This document shows, one piece after another, positions 54,068-62,600 of a stretch of DNA of 64,000 bases. The position numbers and the translations under genes are program-made. Location of the stretch: the NCBI GenBank assembly GCA_013299105.1, contig JAAFJY010000030.1:40148-104147 (forward strand). Reading direction: 5' to 3'. This DNA comes from Chitinophagales bacterium. Lineage in GTDB: Bacteria > Bacteroidota > Bacteroidia > Chitinophagales > Saprospiraceae. Each line of letters starts with the position of its first letter. The first letter of the stretch is position 1. The notes beneath the pieces were generated by a model, which saw only the letters and a list, made by a program, of their open reading frames with translations, was not told where the DNA came from and did not search any database.

Positions 54068-54217
54068 GTATTTAAGCTAAAATAAAATGGACGTATTTAC
54101 TTTTGAGGGTTAGCAAAAAAAGAACGCAGGTCCTTCCAGTCAGTTGTTTAAACAGGTCTTTATCTTTTTTCACTAACCCCAAATCCGTGTCCACCTTATT
54201 TTTTTACGGCTCCCTAT
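54068..54217 (+). repeat. Foldback element family A, copy 5
   Basis: Begins GTATTTAAGCTAAAATAA and ends TTTTTTTACGGCTCCCTAT. It has diverged more than copies 3 and 4 and has a ~12-bp insertion near TTTAAACAGGTC, which shortens one arm. It lies between attC-like copy 2 and the outer-membrane protein gene. Confidence 0.85.
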
Positions 54218-54233
54218 ATTATTTCATCGTTTC

Positions 54234-54887
54234 TTATTTTCCTCCAAAAGTGTAACCAACACCAATATTCATAACCAATGGTGTATTTCCAAATCCGATA
54301 TTAGCCGCTTTCAAAGTCTCTTTTTTGCCAGTTATTTTATTGTTGTAAGAAAATTCATCATTACTTAAAGTAGAACCCACATTTTGCCACCATCTAATAC
54401 TGGAACTTGTGGTAATTCCTTGTAGAAGTTTACTGCTATTATTTCTGAAAGGAAAATAGCGATAGTAAAATCCTAAACCCAATGTAAATGTTTTATAGTC
54501 ATTTATTTTGTTAGCTTCTGTTTTCTCATCGCCTTCATGATACACCTCAAAGCTGTGTAATTTTGGTTCAAATCTAATGTCAAAAAATGAATTAATACGA
54601 TAGCCAATACCAAAGCCAGTAGTAATTGGTAATCTTAACTCCACATTTTGTGTTTCAAAATCTCCCACAGAAGGTGGATTTAAGTTGAAGCCATGTGAAT
54701 AATCAAAAATCATTCTTTTAGTGGTATAGTTTACTTCTATGTTGCCCCCACCAAGAGCTAATGGTTGTATGAGTCCTGCCAAAACAGAAAATTTATTGCT
54801 GTAAAGGCGTTCTTTTTTCGTTTCTGATTGTGCACATAACCCTATATTTATAAGAGTTAATAGTGCAATTGTTATAATCTTTTTCAT
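54234..54887 (-). CDS. Outer-membrane beta-barrel-like protein A
   Basis: 217 residues, signal peptide MKKIITIALLTLINIGLCAQ. The mature part is made of alternating beta strands with aromatic girdles (FTLGLGFYYRYFPFRNNSSK, GNTPLVMNIGVGYTFGGK at the end, a typical C-terminal barrel strand). No specific family is recognised. It forms a set with 54911-55480 and the Crp-type regulator at 55564-56142, all minus strand with short gaps. Confidence 0.65.
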   Translation of the reverse strand: MKKIITIALLTLINIGLCAQSETKKERLYSNKFSVLAGLIQPLALGGGNIEVNYTTKRMIFDYSHGFNLNPPSVGDFETQNVELRLPITTGFGIGYRINSFFDIRFEPKLHSFEVYHEGDEKTEANKINDYKTFTLGLGFYYRYFPFRNNSSKLLQGITTSSSIRWWQNVGSTLSNDEFSYNNKITGKKETLKAANIGFGNTPLVMNIGVGYTFGGK

Positions 54888-54910
54888 TTTTTTAGTTTTA
54901 AAGTGTTTGA

Positions 54911-55480
54911 TTAGAAATTGATTCCAAAAAGCAAACCTGCTTGTAAGAAATTGTCTGGTTTCCCACCTCTGGGTCCAATATCTGCAACAATATTTCCGAG
55001 GCCACCAGCATTTACTATCAAGTACAAATTCTGCTTTTCTCGACTAGCAAAGTTGAATTTATACCCAATGTTTGATTCCCAAAACCAAGTTGGAGTTTCG
55101 TAGTCTTTTCCGTCAAATAGATTTTTGGTTCCCCAAGCATAACCCATATTTGATTTTGCTTCGACATGCAAGCCCTTCCAAATGTATTGGCGATAGCCGA
55201 CCATTGCCATATACTCGTTGATTTTTTCAACAACATCATGCTTTACATTAGGGCGAATCCAGACACCGACTAACAAATCACCATGCTTCGTTGCCGAAGA
55301 ATAGAGCGTTCGGGTCGCTTGAAAACGAATGATATGAATTTCAGGAATAAATGGTTGGACGAGTTCTGTCTCAAAGCCCCATTTATGTGAATTAAAACTT
55401 TCGGTGCTCGTTTGTGCATTTGCAAACTGAAAGCATAAGCAGCTTATACTCACTGCATGAGTTACAATTGATTTCTTCAT
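54911..55480 (-). CDS. Outer-membrane beta-barrel-like protein B
   Basis: 189 residues, signal peptide MKKSIVTHAVSISCLCFQFA then NAQ. Strand-rich: WGFETELVQPFIPEIHIIRF, VEAKSNMGYAWGTKNLFDGK, and the final FLQAGLLFGINF, a C-terminal barrel strand. It shares overall build with the next gene (54234-54887, 23 bp away). Function unknown. Confidence 0.65.
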   Translation of the reverse strand: MKKSIVTHAVSISCLCFQFANAQTSTESFNSHKWGFETELVQPFIPEIHIIRFQATRTLYSSATKHGDLLVGVWIRPNVKHDVVEKINEYMAMVGYRQYIWKGLHVEAKSNMGYAWGTKNLFDGKDYETPTWFWESNIGYKFNFASREKQNLYLIVNAGGLGNIVADIGPRGGKPDNFLQAGLLFGINF

Positions 55481-55563
55481 CTTTGCAACGTTTTTAAATT
55501 ATTAGTTTTACGTTGCAAAGATGCGGAGACGATATCTCAGAGACGTTAACCCAGGTTAAGAAA

Positions 55564-56142
55564 TCACTTTTTGCCAAAAATTCTTTTGCGAATACGACTT
55601 AAAGAAGGCGGTTTAATGCCAAGGTAGGAAGCAATATAATGTTGTGGGATTCTTTCAAACACTTTTGGTCTTTCGTTAATTAGTGTTAAATAACGTTTTT
55701 CTGCTGTTTGATTTTCAAGCATTTCGTTACGCTGGCGAATACCTAAAAAAGCATTTTCAGCCATCATTCTTCCAAAACGTTCAAACTTGGGAATTTCTAT
55801 GTAAAGTTGCTGTAAGCTTTTTGATGAGAGTAAAAGTAATTCAGAATTTTCAAGTGTTTCAATGTTTTGTTTAGTTGGGTTGCCAGTTAAAAAGCTATCA
55901 TAATCAGCATACCAGCCATTTTCAAAAAAAAATTGAGCTGTATTTTCTTGCCCATCAACATTATAGTAATAACGAAAGCACCCACTATTTATAAAATAAG
56001 CATATTTACAAACATCGCCTTCTTGCAAAATCAATTCCTTTTTCTTATAGTTTTTTACGATTAGTTTAGATACAAAAAGATCTTCTTCGCTTTTATCAAG
56101 CGAAATAGTTTGTGAAAGGCGTCTCAAAATTTGGTCGTACAT
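55564..56142 (-). CDS. Crp/Fnr-family transcription regulator
   Basis: 192 residues from the ATG at 56142 (MYDQILRRLSQTISLDKSEE). The upstream 48 codons of open frame are palindrome sequence. A cyclic-nucleotide-binding-like domain (KELILQEGDVCKYAYFINSG, RYYYNVDGQENTAQFFFENG) is followed by a C-terminal helix-turn-helix (IPQHYIASYLGIKPPSLSRI). This is the common Bacteroidota Crp type without obvious cAMP residues. It probably controls the two barrel genes downstream. Promoter in the type I palindrome 56184-56318. Confidence 0.85.
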   Translation of the reverse strand: MYDQILRRLSQTISLDKSEEDLFVSKLIVKNYKKKELILQEGDVCKYAYFINSGCFRYYYNVDGQENTAQFFFENGWYADYDSFLTGNPTKQNIETLENSELLLLSSKSLQQLYIEIPKFERFGRMMAENAFLGIRQRNEMLENQTAEKRYLTLINERPKVFERIPQHYIASYLGIKPPSLSRIRKRIFGKK

Positions 56143-56183
56143 TCTTTCTTGTTCTTGTGTGTCGGGTGTTCTGTTAAGGTTGC

Positions 56184-56318
56184 CACTAACGTGCCGCGTA
56201 TTTGTGAAGGCAGACCATATTGAAACCATCCATTCGCACACACTCACAAAGATACCATAAAATCCCGACCATTCAAAGGGTTCCAATCACCCCTGCTTTT
56301 ACAAATACGATGTTAAAG
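56184..56318 (-). promoter_or_regulatory. Promoter-bearing palindrome (type I), copy 3
   Basis: Ends CACTAAC (56184-56190) and GTTAAAG (56312-56318); arms GCGTATTTGTGAAGGCAG and CTGCTTTTACAAATACG. Minus strand TATCTTTG at 56254-56247, firing at the Crp regulator ~105 bp away. Confidence 0.8.
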
Positions 56319-56337
56319 GAAGTGGCTTGGCATTTTT

Positions 56338-56595
56338 GTTAAGGTTTGCGGCGTTGCGTTCGGGCGGGATTTTTAGCACCACACTTGATACAAACCACCA
56401 CAGTTCAAATACAGCGTAAAAAGCGTCAGGCGAAGCACTGAATCCACGGGCACTTGGCTAAATATTGGGCACTGGCGTTCTGTCTGTCGATGCTATTTTG
56501 TCGATGTTGTTCTTTAAATATAACGTAAAGCTGATAGAAATATCAATGATAATACTTCTATCAGCTATTTTACAAAAATACGGGAGAACGCTGTA
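56338..56595 (-). repeat. Degenerate attC-like site and operon terminator
   Basis: The left arm GTTAAGGTTTGCGGCGTTGC then GGGCGGGATTTTTAGCACC at 56338 is of type II, but I do not find a good right arm. At 56529-56566 AGCTGATAGAA and its exact complement TTCTATCAGCT form a hairpin 30 bp after the VOC gene stop, a likely terminator of the 58430-56596 operon. 56143-56595 has no gene. Confidence 0.5.
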
Positions 56596-56967
56596 TTATC
56601 CCATGGAATGGAATCCAACTTTGTTTCCTTCCGTGTCGATAAAAAGTGCAATAAAGCCGTTAGGACCAATAGCAGTTTTCGGCAGAATAACTTTTCCGCC
56701 GGCACTTTCTACTCTACCTAATGGAACAGAAAGGTCATTTCCGCCATCTAAGTAAACAGTTGTACCGGTCATTGCAGGAACAAAGTTTTCGCCACAACCT
56801 ATTGCTCCACCAAATCCGCCTTTCTCTGTATCAGCCGGGAAATATGCGTATTGCCTATTAGGATTAGGGTCGGGATGAATTTGAGCATCCAAAACTTTTG
56901 CATAAAAAGTCATTGCCCTTTTGAAATCCGTAGCGGGAATTTCAAACCAATTTAGAGAGTTTACCAT
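56596..56967 (-). CDS. VOC (glyoxalase/bleomycin-resistance fold) family protein
   Basis: 123 residues. NWFEIPATDFKRAMTFYAKV is the standard first module, and GFIALFIDTEGNKVGFHSMG the second, with the metal-type E/H positions partly kept. VOC proteins include lyases, dioxygenases and binding proteins. It is the last gene in a minus-strand set with an Ohr protein and a quinone reductase, which points to electrophile or peroxide stress. Confidence 0.85.
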   Translation of the reverse strand: MVNSLNWFEIPATDFKRAMTFYAKVLDAQIHPDPNPNRQYAYFPADTEKGGFGGAIGCGENFVPAMTGTTVYLDGGNDLSVPLGRVESAGGKVILPKTAIGPNGFIALFIDTEGNKVGFHSMG

Positions 56968-57003
56968 GTTTATAAAAGTTTATATTTTAAGATTAGTGAG
57001 TTG

Positions 57004-57414
57004 TTACGCAACTTCATAGGTAGCCTCAATATTTCCTCTTGTTGCTTTTGAATAAGAGCAAATAGATATGGTTTTTTCAACAAGCCTTTTTGCGGTATCA
57101 GCATCTACATCACCTATTTTAACAATAAGATGTGCTCCAAGATCGAAGTTACCGTTTGAATGTAAAACACCAATTTTTGCGGTTACGCTTACTTCACCAA
57201 TTTTAACTTTTTCAATACCCGCTGCAACAGTAACACTTGTTCCAAAACAAGCTGACCAAGCCGCAGCAAATAGTTGCTCTGGATTTGTTGCATCGCCTGA
57301 TCCGCCCATTTCTTTTGGGAACCTAACGTCCAGATCCAATAAACCATCAGACGATTTTGCGTGACCGTTGCGTCCTGCTAACGTTGTCACTTCTGCTTCA
57401 TAAATTTTTTCCAT
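57004..57414 (-). CDS. ohr: Organic hydroperoxide resistance protein, Ohr/OsmC family
   Basis: 136 residues, the usual length. Catalytic Cys in FAAAWSACFGTSVTV and resolving Cys in ISICSYSKATRGNIE, with the conserved NPEQLFAAAWSACF motif. It reduces organic hydroperoxides with lipoyl or dithiol partners in the cytoplasm. It sits between the VOC and quinone-reductase genes, all likely controlled by the divergent HxlR regulator. Confidence 0.95.
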   Translation of the reverse strand: MEKIYEAEVTTLAGRNGHAKSSDGLLDLDVRFPKEMGGSGDATNPEQLFAAAWSACFGTSVTVAAGIEKVKIGEVSVTAKIGVLHSNGNFDLGAHLIVKIGDVDADTAKRLVEKTISICSYSKATRGNIEATYEVA

Positions 57415-57452
57415 GTTTACAAAAGTTTAAGTGTGATTTTTACTGTTTTGTA

Positions 57453-58430
57453 TTAAGGGATTAATACAATTTTCCCAGTTGTTTTTCTGTTTTCCATTTG
57501 CTGGTGGGCTTCTGCCGCATTTGACAGAGCAAAGGTCTGTCCAATGTGAACTTTTAGTTTCCCTGTTGCGGCTTGCGAAAACAAATATTGATAAGCTTCC
57601 TGCATTAAATCTGGTTTTTCAAAATAATTTGCTAATCCAAAACCCTGCAAAATGAGGTTGTTATTTACAAGTGTAAAGGCTTCAATTGAGGTAGATCCAC
57701 CACCTGGGTTTCCGAAGTTTATCAGCCTACCAAAGGGCGCAAGGCAACTAAAGCTATTTCGCAAAATTTCGCCTCCGGTACCATCTAAAATTAAATCAAC
57801 ACCTTTTCCTCCTGTAGCGTCCTTTACTTTTTGAACCCAGTCAGATGCTGTATAATTTATTAATTCATCGGCACCCAGTGATTTGGCAACAGCAAGTTTT
57901 TCAACATTACTTGCGGTAGCTATTATTTTACTCGCTCCCATTTGTTTTGCTATTTGAACCAGCAATGTACCCACCCCACCAGCTGCTGCGTGTATTAGAA
58001 CAGTTTGTCCAGCCTGTAATTTCGCTCCGTCTTTCAACATCAGGTATGCGGTAAGGCCTTGAACTTGCAATGCCAGAGATGCTTGGGCAGAGATAGTAGG
58101 CGGAACAACTGCGGCCAAATAAGAGGGTGTAACAGCATATTGAGCATACCCTCCGCCACCGGGAAGCATAGCAACTACACGATCTCCTAAGGAGATATTT
58201 TCAACACCTTTTCCAAGTTCGGTAACTAATCCTGCCACTTCAAAACCGGGTAAATAAGGTAAAGAAACGGGGAATACATATTGATTTCGTCTTTGCATAC
58301 CGTCAGAAAAGTTCACCCCTGCTGCTTCTACTTTAATTACAATTTGCCCATCGCCAGCAAAAGGCATCGGTACATCCTGTAAGATTAACTTTTCAGAACC
58401 TCCAAATTCACTTACTATTATCTGTTTCAT
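57453..58430 (-). CDS. NADPH:quinone oxidoreductase (zinc-free MDR family)
   Basis: 325 residues from the ATG at 58430 (MKQIIVSEFGGSEKLILQDV). MDR/QOR signatures: VKVEAAGVNFSDGMQRRNQY, FEVAGLVTELGKGVENISLG, the NADPH loop VLIHAAAGGVGTLLVQIAKQ and GADELINYTASDWVQK. Structural zinc cysteines are absent, as in quinone reductases. It reduces quinones or enones. Second gene after a truncated dehydrogenase fragment. Confidence 0.92.
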   Translation of the reverse strand: MKQIIVSEFGGSEKLILQDVPMPFAGDGQIVIKVEAAGVNFSDGMQRRNQYVFPVSLPYLPGFEVAGLVTELGKGVENISLGDRVVAMLPGGGGYAQYAVTPSYLAAVVPPTISAQASLALQVQGLTAYLMLKDGAKLQAGQTVLIHAAAGGVGTLLVQIAKQMGASKIIATASNVEKLAVAKSLGADELINYTASDWVQKVKDATGGKGVDLILDGTGGEILRNSFSCLAPFGRLINFGNPGGGSTSIEAFTLVNNNLILQGFGLANYFEKPDLMQEAYQYLFSQAATGKLKVHIGQTFALSNAAEAHQQMENRKTTGKIVLIP

Positions 58431-58452
58431 TGGTTGCATCGCTTTTTACTTT

Positions 58453-58647
58453 TTAGTTGTTAACATTAAGGTTTGCCTGATGTGATTTTACCCAATCCAA
58501 CAATGTACCTTTCTGTACTTCGCTTTTACTGTTGGTATCCCGCATGATGGCATAAACTGTAAGCCCGTTTTTTGCAAGTAGTTTGGCACTGTTGCCGAAA
58601 TATGTACTTGTCCCTGTGAATAGAATTTTTCTGTTTGACATGTTCAT
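58453..58647 (-). pseudogene. N-terminal fragment of a short-chain dehydrogenase
   Basis: 64 residues. NRKILFTGTSTYFGNSAKLL then AKNGLTVYAIMRDTNSKSEV is the start of an SDR Rossmann fold (TGxxxxxG, with the last Gly of the usual triplet altered). It then runs through 20 unrelated residues to a stop. The catalytic YxxxK part is missing. It is the first frame after the HxlR divergent promoter, so it may once have been the leading gene of the operon. Confidence 0.65.
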
Positions 58648-58725
58648 TGGTTTTATTTACTTTTGTAGTGCAAATTTGTGTAGTTAAAACGACCGCCACA
58701 AGTAGGACGAATAAATGAACCAAGT
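58648..58725. promoter_or_regulatory. Divergent promoter/operator of the HxlR set
   Basis: TACTTTTG at 58658-58665 fits TAnnTTTG for the plus strand (HxlR gene at 58726). It is immediately followed by GTGCAAATTTGTGTA, a CAAATTTG-centred palindrome, a reasonable operator for HxlR covering both directions. Confidence 0.5.
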
Positions 58726-59106
58726 ATGAAAAACAATACCAATGCTGAAAACCAAGCTGTTAGCGCGAAAAAAATTTACGTTTTTGATGAGCATGCTTGT
58801 CCAGTAACGGCAACAATGAAAGTTTTGGGCGGAAAGTGGAAGCCTATTCTAATCAATGCCATCTACCTAACTGCTCCCGCAAGGTTTGGTGAATTGAAAC
58901 GTAGCGTCAAAGGAATAACCCAATCAATGCTTACCCAGCAGTTGAGAGAATTAGAGGATGATGGGTTAATAAGCAGAAAAATTTATGCAGAAATTCCCCC
59001 ACGGGTGGAGTACACACTAACTGAGTTCGGTCTTACATTGTCACCTATAATGCAATCTATGGCTAAGTGGGGGGAAGAATACAGAATGAAAAAGAAAACG
59101 GGGTAA
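58726..59106 (+). CDS. HxlR-family transcription regulator
   Basis: 126 residues with the HxlR winged helix: CPVTATMKVLGGKWKPILIN, FGELKRSVKGITQSMLTQQL, RELEDDGLISRKIYAEIPPR and VEYTLTEFGLTLSPIM. The Cys before the helix (DEHACPV) is the usual redox/electrophile-sensing position in this family. Divergent from the SDR-quinone reductase-Ohr-VOC genes and probably their repressor. It is the only clear plus-strand gene in the 52-64 kb array. Confidence 0.92.
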   Translation: MKNNTNAENQAVSAKKIYVFDEHACPVTATMKVLGGKWKPILINAIYLTAPARFGELKRSVKGITQSMLTQQLRELEDDGLISRKIYAEIPPRVEYTLTEFGLTLSPIMQSMAKWGEEYRMKKKTG

Positions 59107-59191
59107 TTGGCTAAAAATGAAACGATAAGCAGGCGAAAAAGGCCCTATTTTGACCATTTAATTTAATGTACATAAAGTCTAATTATTGGCT

Positions 59192-59276
59192 TGCCATAAA
59201 ACAGCCTAATTTCGACTACTCATCGCTAGGAAAATGCCCATTATGTACTGCATAACTTCGCTTTTCCTGCCTGGAT
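59192..59276. repeat. Family B element, copy 3 (core only)
   Basis: GCCATAAAACAGCCTAATTTCG then GCTAGGAAAATGCCCATTAT and GCATAACTTCGCTTTTCCTG match the interior of copy 1 (22921-23081). The terminal GAGTATGTTTAAA repeats are not visible. It replaces the left half of the adjoining type I palindrome. Confidence 0.7.
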
Positions 59277-59284
59277 TATACTAA

Positions 59285-59343
59285 AAAAATCCGACCATTC
59301 AAAGGCTTCCAATCACCCCTACTTTTCAAATGCGATGGTAGAG
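59285..59343 (-). repeat. Type I palindrome, copy 4, truncated
   Basis: CCGACCATTCAAAGGCTTCC to TTCAAATGCGATGGTAGAG match the right half of the other copies. The half carrying TATCTTTG is missing, so no promoter remains. Confidence 0.75.
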
Positions 59344-59362
59344 GAAGTGGCTTGGCATTTTT

Positions 59363-59492
59363 GCTAAGGGTTTTCGGCTTTGCGAAGTGGCGGATTTTAG
59401 CACAAATGTTCAATTGAAAAACAGAATTTGAACCTTGCACTAAACTTTAATAGAAGCACTAAACCCGCCATTTTGCAAAACCGATGTTATGC
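59363..59492 (-). repeat. attC-like palindrome (type II), copy 3
   Basis: Ends GCTAAGG (59363-59369) and GTTATGC (59486-59492); arms GGCTTTGCGAAGTGGCGGAT and CCCGCCATTTTGCAAAACC are complementary over ~25 bp. The 3' end of the methyltransferase gene lies inside it. 59107-59439 has no other gene. Confidence 0.75.
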
Positions 59493-60684
59493 CTTCGTTG
59501 TTCTTTTTTAGCAAGTCTCTCGTCTGTAATTCAAGAGATTTTACTATTGTTACGTCAGATTCAAAACCAAAAAGTCTGCTTATTCCTGTTTCTCTTGTTT
59601 GGATTAAGATTTTCATTTTATAGTCTTTGCCGTAAGATGCCTTTTCTAGTTTCTCAATTGCATCTTCTACTGTTTCATATTCTCCTTGAATTTTTACCGG
59701 AACTGGCATACCTTCAAAGTGGTCTTTTAAAAATCCGTCAATTCCACTATTTCTCTGAACAGGAAAAGCATTTATGTTTTGTAAAATTGCTAGTTCTTTT
59801 TCAGTTTTCTCTTGATACTCGTTTGTTCCTTTGTTTAAAAGGTTTGATTCTGAAATTATCATTTCTTCTAATCGAGAATTTGCAAGTTCAACAGCATCTT
59901 GTGAAATGTCGATTCCTATAAATTCTCTTTTCAAAGATTTTGCAGAAACACAAGTTGTTCCGCTTCCACAAAATGGGTCAACAACCAAGTCACCTTCGTC
60001 TGTAACGATGTTTAAAATTTGATTGAGTAATAAAACTGGTTTTTGGGTTGGGTATCCTGTCCTTTCTTTTGCTTTTGGATTTAAGTATGGAATTTCCCAA
60101 ACGTCAGAAAGAGGAACGCCTTTTTTCTCTTTTCCTAAAATCACATTTCCATTTTCATCTTTCTTATAAACAGATTTTCCATTTTCATTTCGCTCTCTGT
60201 CTTGTAAAATTTGGTCAAGATTTGTTGTTGCTGAATAATCTGTGTATAGCGTATTGAATTTGAAATCTTGTGTTTTAGAATAAAAGAATATTACTTGATG
60301 AGCATTCAATAATCCTTTTTTTGCATTTGACCATCTTTTTCATGACCAAATAATTTCACTTTGGAAGTTTTCACGTCCAAAAACCTTGTCCATAACAGCT
60401 CTTATGTTGTGTGATGCAGTTTTGTCGCAATGAAGAAACACACTTCCGGTATTTTTTAAGACACGTTTTGACTGTACCAAAACATTCTCAACAAGTTCTA
60501 AATACGCTTCAATAGAATTGTATTTGTCGTCAAATTCATAAGTTTTAGAATTGTCTTTGTTTGTAAGACTGTGTTTGCGTTGAGTAAAAAAAGGTGGGTC
60601 AAAGTAAATCAAGTCAACTTTGTTGGCTTCGATTTCTTTGAGTTTTTCAACACAATTTCCGTGATAGATTTTATTAGTTTCCAT
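59440..60684 (-). pseudogene. Beta-class DNA methyltransferase with in-frame stop
   Basis: From the ATG at 60684 (METNKIYHGNCVEKLKEIEA). The catalytic motif is LIYFDPPFF (DPPF) and the SAM motif LVVDPFCGSGTTCVSAKSLK, in the order of beta-class N4/N6 enzymes. A TGA at 60340-60342 interrupts the frame between FQSEIIWS and KRWSNAKKGLLNAHQV, where relatives have an aromatic residue (IIWSY.RWSN). Both halves are otherwise intact and in the same frame. It begins inside the 3' end of the restriction gene. As written the protein is cut after 114 residues. Confidence 0.85.
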
Positions 60685-61327
60685 TTTCGGGTGTTCTTTC
60701 GTTAGCAATTTGTGTCAAAATAGCTTTTAGGTCAACTCCTGAATAACCTTTTAAGTATTCCCAAGCTTCATCTCCACCATAATATTCTCCTTCCACACCT
60801 GCATAAAGTGTTTTCAAAGTTTATTGAATTCTTATCGCTTGGTCTCGTTGTGGATAATAGAACATTACTCTAATTGGTTTGTAACCGTATTCTCTGATTA
60901 CTTTAACTCTTGTGTGTTCTTTGGTAATATGGTCTCCGTCCGTAGTTGCGTCTCTCCACTTTACTTCAATAGCGTCATTTCCATTTAGAAAATCAATTTC
61001 AAAAGTTTTTGGACGCTGTCCAATCGTGTTTTCAATTTTAGTTTTTATTCCTTCGGGAAATTTGAAATTCAAACATAAAGTTGCTGCTTCTTCAAGAAAT
61101 GAACCTGCATACTTATAAAGAAATCGCCCTGTATTTTGGTATTGGTCAATAAGTTGCCCTTCTTGTAAGGAAATGCCTAAAACACGATAAATGAGATAAT
61201 GAGAGTTGTCATCAGCTTTCATTTCTTCTGTTCTAGCTTCAATTTTTCCTTTCAAGGTTGCAGAATATACTTCGGCTAAATTCTTTATGTTTTGTATTAA
61301 TTCGTCCATTCGTTTTTGATATCTCAT
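60674..61327 (-). pseudogene. Type II restriction endonuclease (ApaLI-like) with in-frame stop
   Basis: From 61327 (MRYQKRMDELIQNIKNLAEV) 168 residues run to a TAA at 60821-60823. The catalytic PD-(D/E)XK-type segment is TFEIDFLNGNDAIEVKWRDA, followed by TTDGDHITKEHTRVKVIREY. After the stop the same frame continues for 48 codons (TLKTLYAGVEGEYYGGDEAW to ERTPENGN), which looks like the natural C-terminus, ending 11 bp into the methyltransferase gene. A Glu codon changed to TAA would explain it. ApaLI relatives cut GTGCAC; specificity here is not proven. Confidence 0.75.
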
Positions 61328-61378
61328 TTGTTTCGCAAGTTACGAAATTTTGTTCGGTTACGGTCGTCCTACAATGAG

Positions 61379-61512
61379 GCATAACAGGCCGCATATTTGT
61401 GAAGGCACGGCATTTGAAACCCTCCACTCGCGCCCATGTACAAAGATACCATAAAAATCCGACCAATCAAGGGCTTCCAAGCACTCCTGCTTTTACAAAT
61501 ACGATGTTAGCC
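61379..61512 (-). promoter_or_regulatory. Promoter-bearing palindrome (type I), copy 5
   Basis: The best-preserved copy: ends GCATAAC (61379-61385) and GTTAGCC (61506-61512); arms GCATATTTGTGAAGGCA and CTGCTTTTACAAATACG. Minus strand TATCTTTG at 61448-61441, directed at the restriction endonuclease gene. Confidence 0.85.
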
Positions 61513-61531
61513 GAAGTGGCTTGGTGTTTTT

Positions 61532-61661
61532 GGTAATGTTAGTGTTTCTGCAGTGGTGCCTTTCCCAAGTTGTATACTATCCCTCGCAACGATAGCGTTA
61601 AACGAAGATAAAACTTTAAATTAACTCGTCATGGCACCATTGCAAAAACATGCTGTTATGC
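61532..61661 (-). repeat. attC-like palindrome (type II), copy 4
   Basis: Right end GTTATGC (61655-61661), left end GGTAAT (degenerate GCTAAC). Arms GTGTTTCTGCAGTGGTGCC and GGCACCATTGCAAAAACAT are complementary with four mismatches. It lies 18 bp after the dehydrogenase stop. Confidence 0.75.
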
Positions 61662-61678
61662 ACATGTGCTGCATTCAC

Positions 61679-62545
61679 CTATCTCTTTTCTAGTTCCTTT
61701 ATTATTGAGATAATGTCAAGGTCGCCAAGTCCACTGTCAAATCCTTTCTTTAAAAGTTTTCTATGATTGGTAAAAAGAGGTAGTGAAACCCCATATTCTT
61801 TAGCCAAGTCACAAATCAAACGAGTGTCCTTGTACGCAAGTCTTAGCGGTGCTTGCGGACTGTAGTCATCGTCCAGTATTTTTTGATGTTTTGATTTATA
61901 TACTGGGTTAACCATTGGTCCTGAATCAATCATTTCTAAATATTCCTTTTCACTAAGTCCAATTTGTCTTGCAAAATTTACCGCTTCCATCAGTCCATTA
62001 ACCATTGTTATTAACAGTAAATTATTTGCTAACTTCATCTTTGATGCATTGGGAATTTTCCCACAATGAACTGTCTTTCTGCTAAACGAACTAAACAAGC
62101 TAGCTAATGAGTTTAGTTTTTCAGTCGCACCTGCTGTAAGTAGTAGTAGAGTTCCATCAATGGCAGGTTTCCTCGAACCAGAAATAGGGCATTCAAAATA
62201 TTCTCCGCCAAACTTCTCTACAATCTCGCTAAGCTCAATCGAGCTTTTGGGAGAGATTGTACTTAGATTAATCAACGTCTTACGTCTGAGCCCTTTTTTT
62301 GCGACTGATATAATTTCCTTTATTTCTTTATCTGTCGGCAAGACGAAAAGAATTGTGTCTGATTCTTTTACTACGTCTAAGGGCGATTTCGCAATTATTG
62401 CTTTGTTTTTAAAGTACTCAACTGTTTTCTTGGTTCTACTGGAAACAACCACCTGAAAGCCAGCCTTGATGATGTTGTCTGCAATAGGTTGTCCCATTGA
62501 CCCAAGTCCAATAATTCCAATCTTAGTATCTTTGCTGAAGTCCAT
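61679..62545 (-). CDS. NAD(P)-dependent 3-hydroxyisobutyrate-dehydrogenase-like enzyme
   Basis: 288 residues. Rossmann start KIGIIGLGSMGQPIADNIIK, substrate loop FECPISGSRKPAIDGTLLLL, catalytic Lys in ASKMKLANNLLLITMVNGLM and the C-terminal helix LAYKDTRLICDLAKEYGVSL: the whole beta-hydroxyacid dehydrogenase layout. It oxidises a beta-hydroxyacid or reduces a semialdehyde; the exact substrate is unknown. A single-gene cassette with the type I palindrome upstream and the type II site downstream. Confidence 0.92.
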   Translation of the reverse strand: MDFSKDTKIGIIGLGSMGQPIADNIIKAGFQVVVSSRTKKTVEYFKNKAIIAKSPLDVVKESDTILFVLPTDKEIKEIISVAKKGLRRKTLINLSTISPKSSIELSEIVEKFGGEYFECPISGSRKPAIDGTLLLLTAGATEKLNSLASLFSSFSRKTVHCGKIPNASKMKLANNLLLITMVNGLMEAVNFARQIGLSEKEYLEMIDSGPMVNPVYKSKHQKILDDDYSPQAPLRLAYKDTRLICDLAKEYGVSLPLFTNHRKLLKKGFDSGLGDLDIISIIKELEKR

Positions 62546-62600
62546 CTTTTGTCCTCTACTGTTTCTAGTTGTTTGGGGTTAATTCGTCCTGCGGCCTTGA

